5,150 nucleotides of DNA from NCBI GenBank assembly GCA_015488855.1, contig WFMY01000082.1, positions 1 to 5,150 of the forward strand, given 5' to 3'. The position numbers and the translations under genes were made by a program. The number at the start of each line of letters is the position of its first letter. Position 1 is the stretch's first letter. The DNA comes from Helicobacteraceae bacterium (GTDB taxonomy: Bacteria > Campylobacterota > Campylobacteria > Campylobacterales > Sulfurimonadaceae). Of the stretch, positions 1-4,964 are shown one piece after another. The notes beneath the pieces were generated by a model, which was not told the DNA's origin, searched no databases, and saw only the letters and a list, made by a program, of their open reading frames with translations.

Positions 1-63
1 AGCTTTACCAATATTGTTGATATGCTCGTCGCGCCAAGTCGAGAAATATACTTTAGTAGTCAA
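1..63 (-). CDS. Start of the gene after the NuoE-like gene, probably the NuoF-like complex I subunit (partial)
   Basis: Only the first 21 codons are in the window and the gene runs off its left edge. The frame opens with TTG at 63-61 and reads LTTKVYFSTWRDEHINNIGK; the TTG would be translated as Met. No ATG or GTG alternative is visible: the same frame upstream is closed by two stops, the TAA of the preceding gene (75-73) and another TAA (69-67). A purine-rich AGGGTAAG just upstream is a plausible ribosome binding site. In Campylobacterota the HP1264-type gene is normally followed by an HP1265/Cj1574c-type gene that takes the place of nuoF, and position is the main reason for this call. The fragment is too short to show any cofactor motif. 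The coding assignment is fairly safe; the product name is inferred from gene order. Confidence 0.6.
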   Translation of the reverse strand, partial: MTTKVYFSTWRDEHINNIGKA

Positions 64-72
64 AACTTACCC

Positions 73-297
73 TTACCCTTTTTTAACAACGATAGTCCAA
101 TCGACTTCGTTGAATTTGAGTGAATTCATCATCTCGTAACCACACTCTTTTACCAAATCAGCAGAGTTTTGGATAGGTGTAAAATCACCAATTTCAAATA
201 AAAATATAGCTACTTCACCAGCCTTATGCTCGTCTAAAAGTTCTTTCATACGAGGCTCATAATTGTCTTTTAAATCTCTTAAATCATATCTTTTCAT
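73..297 (-). CDS. Small NuoE-like complex I subunit (HP1264/Cj1575c type)
   Basis: A 74-residue protein containing GEVAIFLFEIGDFTPI, ADLVKECGYEMMNSLKFN and a VDWTIVVKKG end. This pattern matches the small Campylobacterota protein encoded directly after nuoD, often labelled subunit E family although it is unrelated to true NuoE. Family members are about 75 residues, so this copy is full length. Only one cysteine is visible, so the 2Fe-2S cluster of canonical NuoE (four cysteines) cannot form. In this lineage the NADH dehydrogenase module is absent or replaced, and work on Campylobacter points to flavodoxin rather than NADH as donor; for this organism that is an extrapolation. The start is supported by AAGGAG (312-307), nine bases before the ATG. 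That site abuts a 12-bp hairpin filling part of the unusual gap to nuoD, which may tune translation. Confidence 0.85.
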   Translation of the reverse strand: MKRYDLRDLKDNYEPRMKELLDEHKAGEVAIFLFEIGDFTPIQNSADLVKECGYEMMNSLKFNEVDWTIVVKKG

Positions 298-310
298 AAT
301 GTCGGTCTCC

Positions 311-339
311 TTTTACAAAGAAGTGAATTCTTTGCAAAA
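311..339 (-). promoter_or_regulatory. RNA hairpin at the ribosome binding site of the NuoE-like gene
   Basis: On the minus strand TTTTGCAAAGAA (339-328) pairs with TTCTTTGTAAAA (322-311) across a TTCAC loop. That gives 12 pairs, one of them G-U. The 3' arm ends inside the AAGGAG ribosome binding site (312-307), so folding would partly occlude it. No run of T follows, so it does not look like an intrinsic terminator. A role in translation control or mRNA stability within the nuo transcript is inferred. Stem and loop are directly visible. Confidence 0.5.
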
Positions 340-376
340 TTCCCCTCACTAAAGCTACATCTAGCGATGAGAGAAA
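340..376 (-). repeat. Intercistronic hairpin after nuoD
   Basis: On the minus strand TTTCTCTCA (376-368) pairs with TGAGGGGAA (348-340), using seven Watson-Crick and two G-U pairs. An inner stem GCTA/TAGC with loop GATG lies inside it, separated by a small internal loop. It ends exactly where the next hairpin (339-311) begins, so the two could stack end to end. It may be an intergenic palindromic repeat of this genome or an RNA processing or stability element; the window cannot decide. It is unrelated in sequence to the TTCCACCTC palindromes further right. Confidence 0.45.
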
Positions 377-394
377 AATTATTAAATTTTTTCA

Positions 395-1636
395 TTATCG
401 GTCAACCTCTCCAAAAACTATATTAGTTGTACCAATGATAGAAACAACATCTGGGATATAGTGACCTGGTAAAAGGTCAGTTAAAATACCTGTGTGCCAA
501 AAAGATGGCGCACGAAGTTTAAGTCTGTATGGATACGCTCCACCTTGAGAGTTGATGAAGAAACCAAGCTCACCTTTTGGTGATTCAGTCGCTACATAAA
601 CCTCCCCCACTGGTGGTCTCATACCTTGTGTTACAAGCACGAAGTGTTGCATAAGTGAGTAGTTTTGTGTCATGATATCAAGCTTTGGTGCTGATATATA
701 CTGAGGTGCATGTGCCATAAGCTCTGTTTCGCCATTTTTTACACAGGCAGCATACATATCTATGGTTTGGTAAAGAATCTTTGCAGACTCTCTCATCTCT
801 TCCATATACATACGGTAACGAGCAAAGTTGTCACCCTTGTCAGACCATGGTACATTAAACTCAACTTCATCATATAGCTCATACGGCTCTTCTTTACGAA
901 GATCCCACGCTACTCCAGATGCTCTAAGCATTGGACCAGTACAACCCCAAGAGAGTGCCATCTCTTTAGAGATTGTCCCAACTTCTTCCATTCTCATAAG
1001 CCAGATGCGGTTTGTATCTAGTAAATCTTCATAATCTTTGATATTTGCTGGAAGCTTATCAAGAAAAGTTTTAAGCTGTGCTATGAAACTATCTTGAATA
1101 TCTAATGGAACTCCACCGATACGGATAGCGGCATGTGTCAGTCTTGCACCACAATAACCCTCAATAACATCCATCAAATATTCACGCTCACGGAATGCAA
1201 ATAAGAAAACTGTCATCGCTCCTATGTCTAAGGCTGTTGTCGCTAACCAAAAAAGATGAGACATCAAACGGTTGATCTCAAGAAGCATCATACGGATAAC
1301 TTTTGCACGACGAGGAACTTCAAGTCCTATAAGTTTCTCAACTGCGAGTGCAAAACCATAGTTATTGGCAGACGAAGCAATATAATCCATACGGTCTGTA
1401 GTTGGCATGAACTCATTATATATCATGTTTTCAGCCATCTTTTCCATACCACGATGAAGATATCCAATATCTGGATGTGCTTTTACGATTTGTTCTTGTT
1501 GAAGATGGAGCATTAAGCGTAACTGACCATGTGCAGATGGATGCTGCGGTCCAAAGTTTAGGATAAGCTCATTGTCTTCTCTATCAAATGTAATATTTTC
1601 AAAAAATGGAGATAATCTATTTTTAATTTGTGCCAT
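395..1636 (-). CDS. nuoD: NADH-quinone oxidoreductase subunit D (complex I 49 kDa subunit)
   Basis: A 413-residue protein of normal length for stand-alone NuoD. It sits in the cytoplasmic connecting module of complex I and helps form the quinone-binding cavity with NuoB. Visible hallmarks are GPQHPSAHG (29-37), IGYLHRGMEK (57-66), MPTTDRMDY (77-85), RIGGVP (172-177), GMRPPVGEVYVATESPKGE in the C-terminal third, and the typical ending IVFGEVDR. The family is related to the large subunit of NiFe hydrogenases but has lost the metal-binding cysteines. The ATG lies 11 bases after the nuoC stop, with a GGGTGG ribosome binding site in that gap. Unlike in E. coli, nuoC and nuoD are separate genes. 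The stop TAA shares its last A with a possible ATG opening a 33-codon reading frame through the structured gap downstream. Confidence 0.97.
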   Translation of the reverse strand: MAQIKNRLSPFFENITFDREDNELILNFGPQHPSAHGQLRLMLHLQQEQIVKAHPDIGYLHRGMEKMAENMIYNEFMPTTDRMDYIASSANNYGFALAVEKLIGLEVPRRAKVIRMMLLEINRLMSHLFWLATTALDIGAMTVFLFAFREREYLMDVIEGYCGARLTHAAIRIGGVPLDIQDSFIAQLKTFLDKLPANIKDYEDLLDTNRIWLMRMEEVGTISKEMALSWGCTGPMLRASGVAWDLRKEEPYELYDEVEFNVPWSDKGDNFARYRMYMEEMRESAKILYQTIDMYAACVKNGETELMAHAPQYISAPKLDIMTQNYSLMQHFVLVTQGMRPPVGEVYVATESPKGELGFFINSQGGAYPYRLKLRAPSFWHTGILTDLLPGHYIPDVVSIIGTTNIVFGEVDR

Positions 1637-1647
1637 ATTTTACCACC

Positions 1648-2454
1648 CTATCTTTGTGGATCATCGATAACTTTTGAGTTATCTCTGTCTAATTTTGTAA
1701 TCAAGAATACACCACCATCTTCTTGATAGCTTTCTTTGTGCGCTGGCTCATCACCAGTAATCTTCGTTCCCTTTGGTACTTCATGACCAAGACGAGAAAA
1801 ACGCTCAGAATCGTATCTGTCAATCGTTGAAGTATCACGAATCTCTGGACCAATCTCTTCTCTTGCTTCTTTTCCATAGATCTTATCTACTTCATACCAA
1901 GCTGCAAACTCATCACCTTGTAATGGGTAAGTTTTGAGAAGTGGATGACCTTGCCAGTCATAAGGCAAAAGGATACGCTTCATGAACTCATGACCATTTG
2001 CTTGGATACCAAACATATCAAACATCTCACGCTCAGACCAGTCTGCACAACGAAATAGTTTTGATACAGAGTCAACCGCTGCACCATTTTTGATGCTGTA
2101 TTTGATACGAATACGCTTGCGTTTTGTCATAGAAAGCATCTGATAAAAGATCTCAAATTCATCTCTTTGTGCAAGAAAATCTATAGCACTCATCTCTGAG
2201 AGTTGTGTATATGAAAGCTCATCTCTCATAAACTCTAAAACAGCGTAAATATCAGATGGGTGAATCCATACAGTCATCTGTTGCACTTGAATGAAAGCAT
2301 CACTTACTTCAAACTTTGCTTTTATAGCAGCTAAATCTGTTGCAAATACTTCATCACTTTCAACTTCAAACTTTGCAACTTGAGGAGCTTTCCAATACCT
2401 ATCTGTGTAGTAAGGCTTTCTTTGTACATTATCTTTAGGTTTATACGCTCTCAT
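1648..2454 (-). CDS. nuoC: NADH-quinone oxidoreductase subunit C (complex I 30 kDa subunit)
   Basis: A 268-residue peripheral-arm subunit that packs against NuoD and supports the quinone-reducing module. The family signature is clear: ADWSEREMFDMFGI at about 137-150, then LLPYDWQGHPLLKTYPLQGDE at about 162-182. The first 40 residues are charged and poorly conserved. The last 85 or so form a charged extension beyond the core, including SERFSRLGHEVPKG and GGVFLITKLDRDNS. Length is close to other Campylobacterota NuoC proteins, as far as I recall them. The ATG (2454-2452) overlaps the nuoB stop as TAATG, which suggests translational coupling; an AAAAGG inside the end of nuoB serves as ribosome binding site. 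Confidence 0.96.
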   Translation of the reverse strand: MRAYKPKDNVQRKPYYTDRYWKAPQVAKFEVESDEVFATDLAAIKAKFEVSDAFIQVQQMTVWIHPSDIYAVLEFMRDELSYTQLSEMSAIDFLAQRDEFEIFYQMLSMTKRKRIRIKYSIKNGAAVDSVSKLFRCADWSEREMFDMFGIQANGHEFMKRILLPYDWQGHPLLKTYPLQGDEFAAWYEVDKIYGKEAREEIGPEIRDTSTIDRYDSERFSRLGHEVPKGTKITGDEPAHKESYQEDGGVFLITKLDRDNSKVIDDPQR

Positions 2455-2963
2455 TACATTAACCTTTTAGCTTTTTGTGCATTGCCAGCTTTATTTGCTC
2501 GAATCTTCTTTTGAAGAAGCATAACACCATACTGAAGTGTCTCAGGACGAGGTGCACAACCAGGAAGATACAAGTCAACAGGGATGATTCTGTCAACGCC
2601 TTGCACTGTTGCGTAAGTATTAAACATACCACCAGTATTTGCACATGAACCCATAGAGATTACCCATCTAGGTTCAGTCATCTGGTCATACAAACGCTTA
2701 ATGAACTCAGCATGTTTTTTCGTGAGTGTTCCTGCAACTATCATCACATCAGCTTGACGAGGAGATGCTCTAAAGATCGTTCCAAATCTATCGAAGTCAT
2801 AACGAGAAGCACCAGAAGCCATCATCTCAATACCACAACAAGCCAGACCATAAGTCAAAGCCCATAGTGAGTTTGAACGACCCCAATTAACGATCTTATC
2901 TATAGAAGTGAGTGCGACTGGAAGTCCACCATCTTGTGTATAATTTACTTTATGTTGTGCCAT
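2454..2963 (-). CDS. nuoB: NADH-quinone oxidoreductase subunit B (carries the N2 cluster)
   Basis: A 169-residue subunit that holds the terminal 4Fe-4S cluster N2, passing electrons to quinone at the NuoB-NuoD interface. All four expected ligands are present: adjacent Cys42-Cys43 in LTYGLACCGIEMMA, Cys107 in SMGSCANTGG and Cys136 in VDLYLPGCAPRPE. The region DRFGTIFRASPRQADVMIVAGT (59-80) is also typical. The C-terminal tail is basic (KKIRANKAGNAQKAKRLM). The ATG lies inside the end of nuoA, a 19-base overlap, and is supported by a strong AAGGAG (2976-2971) seven bases upstream, so nuoA and nuoB are probably translated together. Confidence 0.98.
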   Translation of the reverse strand: MAQHKVNYTQDGGLPVALTSIDKIVNWGRSNSLWALTYGLACCGIEMMASGASRYDFDRFGTIFRASPRQADVMIVAGTLTKKHAEFIKRLYDQMTEPRWVISMGSCANTGGMFNTYATVQGVDRIIPVDLYLPGCAPRPETLQYGVMLLQKKIRANKAGNAQKAKRLM

Positions 2964-3334
2964 TCAAGCGCTCCTTTTTTCCATGCATATACGAAACCTA
3001 TTGCGAGTAATGCTATAAACATCACCATCTCAACAAGACCAAACATTCCTAAAGCTTTGTAGTCAACTGCCCAAGGGAACATAAATATAATCTCCACATC
3101 AAACAATAAAAACAGTAGTGCAAATAGGTAAAACTGAGGTGATACTCTATTTGGTTGTTTTGTTATCTCTGGTCCACACTCATATACTGAGAGTTTAATT
3201 TTTTCGCTATCTTTTGCTGCAAGTGCACGCGACGCAAGTCTTGCAATCACAGTAGTACCGATAAAAGCACCAAAAGTTACAACGAATAGTACAAATACAC
3301 CGAAGTACGGATTTGCAGTATTAATATGCTCCAT
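2945..3334 (-). CDS. nuoA: NADH-quinone oxidoreductase subunit A
   Basis: A 129-residue inner-membrane subunit at the junction of the membrane and peripheral arms. Three hydrophobic helices are visible at about 10-32, 67-90 and 97-117. Between the first two lies the conserved loop with YECGPE (51-56), whose cysteine is the family hallmark; LLFDVEIIF (76-84) carries the conserved Asp and Glu of helix 2. It is the first gene of the operon. AAGGAT lies eight bases before the ATG, and a promoter candidate lies further upstream at about 3419-3449. Confidence 0.97.
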   Translation of the reverse strand: MEHINTANPYFGVFVLFVVTFGAFIGTTVIARLASRALAAKDSEKIKLSVYECGPEITKQPNRVSPQFYLFALLFLLFDVEIIFMFPWAVDYKALGMFGLVEMVMFIALLAIGFVYAWKKGALEWHNIK

Positions 3335-3418
3335 CTAAGCTATCCTTAAAATAATCTTCTTTGTTTTCTAATATTTGCTTTACGATACAAATATAATTTT
3401 AGAAAAAATAGTTAATGC

Positions 3419-3449
3419 ACTATAGCAAAAACTGTATTAAACAAAGCAA
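3419..3449 (-). promoter_or_regulatory. Candidate promoter of the nuo operon
   Basis: On the minus strand an extended -10, TGCTATAGT (3427-3419), sits behind a T-run, as is usual for Campylobacterota housekeeping promoters, where the -35 is weak. A poor -35-like TTGCTT (3449-3444) is 19 bases upstream. The leader to the nuoA ATG would be roughly 75-80 bases. The gene-free stretch 3335-3570 otherwise holds only AT-rich sequence, with no convincing terminator or operator. Confidence 0.45.
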
Positions 3450-3570
3450 TTCATCAAAAAAAGTCATAACAAATGTCACTATTTGCAACATCAAAAACTA
3501 CTCTAATCCACCTAATGTGTAGAATGGTAATAGATTTTAATCTTTTTTTTCTTTATAACTTTTCCTTTTC

Positions 3571-3602
3571 CTCGTTCCACCTCTCCCGAGGTGGAATGCA
3601 TA
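3571..3602 (-). repeat. REP-like palindrome A, left end of RAYT unit 1
   Basis: TTCCACCTC (3575-3583) and GAGGTGGAA (3588-3596) are perfect inverted arms around a TCCC loop. The unit is asymmetric: CTCG flanks it on the outer side and TGCATA on the side facing the transposase gene. The 32 bases are identical to palindrome C. The element starts 12 bases after the transposase stop. Neither strand has a T-run after the hairpin, so it is not a standard terminator, though it may stabilise or insulate the RAYT mRNA 3' end ahead of nuoA. Confidence 0.9.
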
Positions 3603-3614
3603 CAGAAGATAAAA

Positions 3615-4148
3615 TTACCAAAATCTTTCAATTTCCACAAGACCACTCATACCCTCATAATCCCTAGCACTACTATATCTCCAATGCCAAGCCTCATCAA
3701 CATAACCTCTTTTTAGAGGATTTTGATGGATATAGTTTATCTTTTGTATCATAGTTGTATCATCCTGAATAAGTTTCGGTTGATAGCCCTCTTCCCACAC
3801 TTGATATGTCTTATCCTTATGGTTCGCTTTTTTATAAAACATAAGCTGATCCAATATTGTTTTTGCATTTTCTTGTTTCAATAATTCTAATATCTGTTTT
3901 GCTGTATATTGCTTAAATGATTGCATAGTTTTATGTAAATCATCACTTGAGAGTACCATATGCAGATGATTTTCTAGTATCACATATGCATATATTTTCA
4001 GGTTATCTTTGTTTTGGAGAAATTTAATGGTATCAAATATTATTTGTGTACTTTGAACCCTTGTAAAAATTGGCAACCAATGCAATATAGTGCAAGTTAC
4101 AAAGTGTGGGGATGTTGGTTCGTATATTTTATATCTGCTTCTTCCCAT
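3615..4148 (-). CDS. REP-associated tyrosine transposase (RAYT, Y1_Tnp / IS200-like fold)
   Basis: A 177-residue HUH-type single-strand DNA transposase. The metal-binding His-hydrophobic-His motif is ENHLHMVLS (His61, His63), preceded by the beta strand KIYAYVIL. The likely catalytic tyrosine is Tyr139 in KINYIHQNPLKRGYV, which aligns with the motif carrying the active tyrosine in E. coli TnpA-REP. FKQYTAKQI (79-86) and the C-terminal WHWRYSSARDYE are also typical of RAYTs. The start strand HFVTCTI is intact, so all catalytic parts are present and the gene is probably functional. RAYTs are usually single-copy, domesticated enzymes that spread or maintain REP/REPIN palindromes; here cognate palindromes flank the gene on both sides. 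No clear ribosome binding site precedes the ATG, suggesting low expression. A second, diverged copy starts downstream of palindrome E. Confidence 0.93.
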   Translation of the reverse strand: MGRSRYKIYEPTSPHFVTCTILHWLPIFTRVQSTQIIFDTIKFLQNKDNLKIYAYVILENHLHMVLSSDDLHKTMQSFKQYTAKQILELLKQENAKTILDQLMFYKKANHKDKTYQVWEEGYQPKLIQDDTTMIQKINYIHQNPLKRGYVDEAWHWRYSSARDYEGMSGLVEIERFW

Positions 4149-4211
4149 TTGGGTATTTTAGTGAGTTTTAGCTTAATTTATGCATTCCACCTCGGGAGAG
4201 GTGGAAGGAGG
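4148..4211 (+). repeat. REP-like palindrome B with conserved 37-bp leader, right end of RAYT unit 1
   Basis: The arms TTCCACCTC (4185-4193) and GAGGTGGAA (4198-4206) surround loop GGGA. Palindrome B is the reverse complement of A except for C to G in the outer flank (GGAGG instead of CGAGG). The repeat is longer than the palindrome: 4148-4211 matches 4832-4895 (palindrome D) at 59 of 64 positions without gaps, down to the RAYT start codon. So the conserved right end includes the whole RAYT 5' leader. It also overlaps the 3' end of the ybjQ-like gene and supplies its stop codon. Confidence 0.88.
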
Positions 4212-4718
4212 GGAAAATTTTATAACTGTTCCCGTCGCAAATATTGACATTATGCTACCACCACCAGTATTGTTATATGTATGTTCAATTTTTATTGCTA
4301 TAACAGCATCTCCATGAAGTTCAAATGCTTGTCTTCTGAAGTCATCCATAACTTTACCTTTTGCATCTTTTAATGATTTTTCTAATGATTTTATATTACC
4401 TCCTACTATATCTCTAATACCAGTAAAAAAGTCTTTTACAATGTTTAGTCCATATATACATTCTGAAGAAATAAGTTCTATGCGTTCAATATCTTCTTTT
4501 ATAGACATTTCGGTAGTTAATATTATTGAATTGTACTTTTCCAATAGTAATTTATCTTGTAATATTTTATCCTCTCTTTGTTTCTGATTAATAATTTGTT
4601 TTTTTTGCTCTTCCTCTTTCCTTTTTTGTTTTATTTCTGATGGTTCACAGTCTATACAATATCCATCGGTTAACTCTTTTGGAGGATAAGAATAATTACA
4701 TTTCTTACAATTTGCCAT
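4173..4718 (-). CDS. Zinc-ribbon, coiled-coil and YbjQ-domain protein
   Basis: A 181-residue protein in three parts. Residues 4-24 hold two CxxC pairs (Cys4/Cys7, Cys21/Cys24), a probable zinc ribbon. Residues about 27-62 are highly charged and predicted helical (KQKRKEEEQKKQ onward), likely a coiled coil. Residues about 64-168 match the YbjQ/UPF0145 family: SIILTTE, LISSECIYGLNIVKDFF, GIRDIVGG (100-107), HGDAVIAIKIEH and an ATGTVIKF end. YbjQ proteins form small oligomers of unclear function, sometimes called heavy-metal-binding; no function is claimed here. It is probably cytoplasmic, with no signal peptide or membrane helix. AAAGGA seven bases before the ATG supports the start. Residues about 170-181 (PPSTSPEVECIN) and the stop are encoded by palindrome B, just past the normal end of the YbjQ domain. 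Palindrome C lies 17 bases upstream of the ATG. The gene is AT-rich compared with nuo. Confidence 0.82.
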   Translation of the reverse strand: MANCKKCNYSYPPKELTDGYCIDCEPSEIKQKRKEEEQKKQIINQKQREDKILQDKLLLEKYNSIILTTEMSIKEDIERIELISSECIYGLNIVKDFFTGIRDIVGGNIKSLEKSLKDAKGKVMDDFRRQAFELHGDAVIAIKIEHTYNNTGGGSIMSIFATGTVIKFSPPSTSPEVECIN

Positions 4719-4734
4719 TTTTTTGTTCCTTTCT

Positions 4735-4766
4735 CTCGTTCCACCTCTCCCGAGGTGGAATGCATA
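4735..4766 (-). repeat. REP-like palindrome C
   Basis: The arms TTCCACCTC (4739-4747) and GAGGTGGAA (4752-4760) enclose loop TCCC, with CTCG outside and TGCATA inside. All 32 bases equal palindrome A. It lies 17 bases upstream of the ATG of the ybjQ-like gene, so on the minus strand its hairpin would fall in or near that gene's 5' leader, just before the AAAGGA ribosome binding site. Confidence 0.9.
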
Positions 4767-4862
4767 TTAAATACAGCGTTTAGCAAAATCTTTCCGTTTT
4801 ATCTTGTATTAATTTAATTAACATCTTTCAATTTGAGTATTTTAGTGAATTTTAGCTTAATG

Positions 4863-4895
4863 TATGCATTCCACCTCAGGAGAGGTGGAACGAGG
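4863..4895 (+). repeat. REP-like palindrome D
   Basis: The arms TTCCACCTC (4869-4877) and GAGGTGGAA (4882-4890) enclose loop AGGA. The inner flank is TATGCA and the outer flank CGAGG. It has the same orientation as B, differing in one loop base and in the outer flank. It forms the right end of the mini-element and abuts palindrome E head to head, six bases apart. Confidence 0.9.
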
Positions 4896-4901
4896 AACTT
4901 C

Positions 4902-4954
4902 CCTCGTTCCACCTTATGATACCCTTGCGGTACTCCCGAGGTGGAATGCATACA
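4902..4954 (-). repeat. REP-like palindrome E with expanded loop, left end of RAYT unit 2
   Basis: The outer arm CCTCGTTCCACC (4902-4913) and the inner arm GAGGTGGAATGCATACA (4938-4954) are as in A and C. Between them the sequence is 18 bases longer than in A, and the inserted bases contain a small inner stem TACC/GGTA (4920-4923 with 4929-4932). The flanking order CTCG-palindrome-TGCATA followed by a RAYT 3' end is conserved, so this is the left border of a second RAYT unit. Confidence 0.8.
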
Positions 4955-4964
4955 GATGTTAAAA

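Larger units (their letters stand above)
3571..4211 (-). mobile_element. Complete RAYT unit: transposase gene between inverted palindromes A and B
   Basis: The roughly 640-bp unit consists of one RAYT gene bordered by two copies of the same palindrome in opposite orientation. Both turn their TGCAT side inward and their CGAG/GGAG side outward. This matches the known arrangement of REP-associated tyrosine transposases, which act on flanking REP hairpins and whose genes are often bordered by inverted REPs. It lies about 280 bp upstream of nuoA and overlaps the 3' end of the ybjQ-like gene. No obvious direct target duplication is visible, as expected for a single-strand HUH mechanism. Confidence 0.8.
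4735..4895. mobile_element. REPIN/MITE-like mini-element between palindromes C and D
   Basis: Palindromes C and D face each other with the polarity of A and B, but no transposase gene lies between them. The right 64 bases match the right end of RAYT unit 1 (59/64), including the leader up to the RAYT start. The left end equals palindrome A, and the inner part contains short pieces resembling the RAYT 3' end: AAAATCTTTC near 4780-4790 and ATCTTTCAATTT at 4823-4834, identical to 3623-3634. It is best read as a non-autonomous derivative with most of the RAYT gene deleted, movable in trans by an intact RAYT. A weak minus-strand promoter pattern, TTGAAA (4831-4826) with TACAAG 17 bases on, might serve the ybjQ-like gene; this is speculative. 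Confidence 0.68.

Noticed and set aside
828..1516. Plus-strand open frames of 68 and 86 codons inside nuoD
   Set aside because: They lie opposite a highly conserved gene, have no family resemblance and no credible ribosome binding site.
2459..2644. 61-codon minus-strand frame inside nuoB
   Set aside because: It is a shifted-frame shadow of nuoB, whose own frame carries all four cluster cysteines.
3575..3596. Palindrome A as an intrinsic terminator of the RAYT gene
   Set aside because: The stem is strong, but no T-run follows on the minus strand; A-rich sequence follows instead.
3473..3667. 64-codon plus-strand frame between nuoA and the RAYT
   Set aside because: It reads through palindrome A and the antisense end of the RAYT gene, and has no recognisable protein features.
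3544..4226. Longer terminal inverted repeat of unit 1, from TTATAA-type sequence outside both A and B
   Set aside because: The right-hand part falls within conserved YbjQ coding sequence (TVIKF), and the alignment needs gaps, so it is probably chance.
4014..4247. 77-codon plus-strand frame opposite the RAYT start and palindrome B
   Set aside because: It is antisense to two better supported genes and reads the palindrome as an arginine/glycine stretch.
3571..4954. A CRISPR array, suggested by five similar repeats
   Set aside because: Repeats alternate in orientation, spacing is irregular (about 100 to 550 bases, or 6), and genes lie between them; REP/RAYT fits better.
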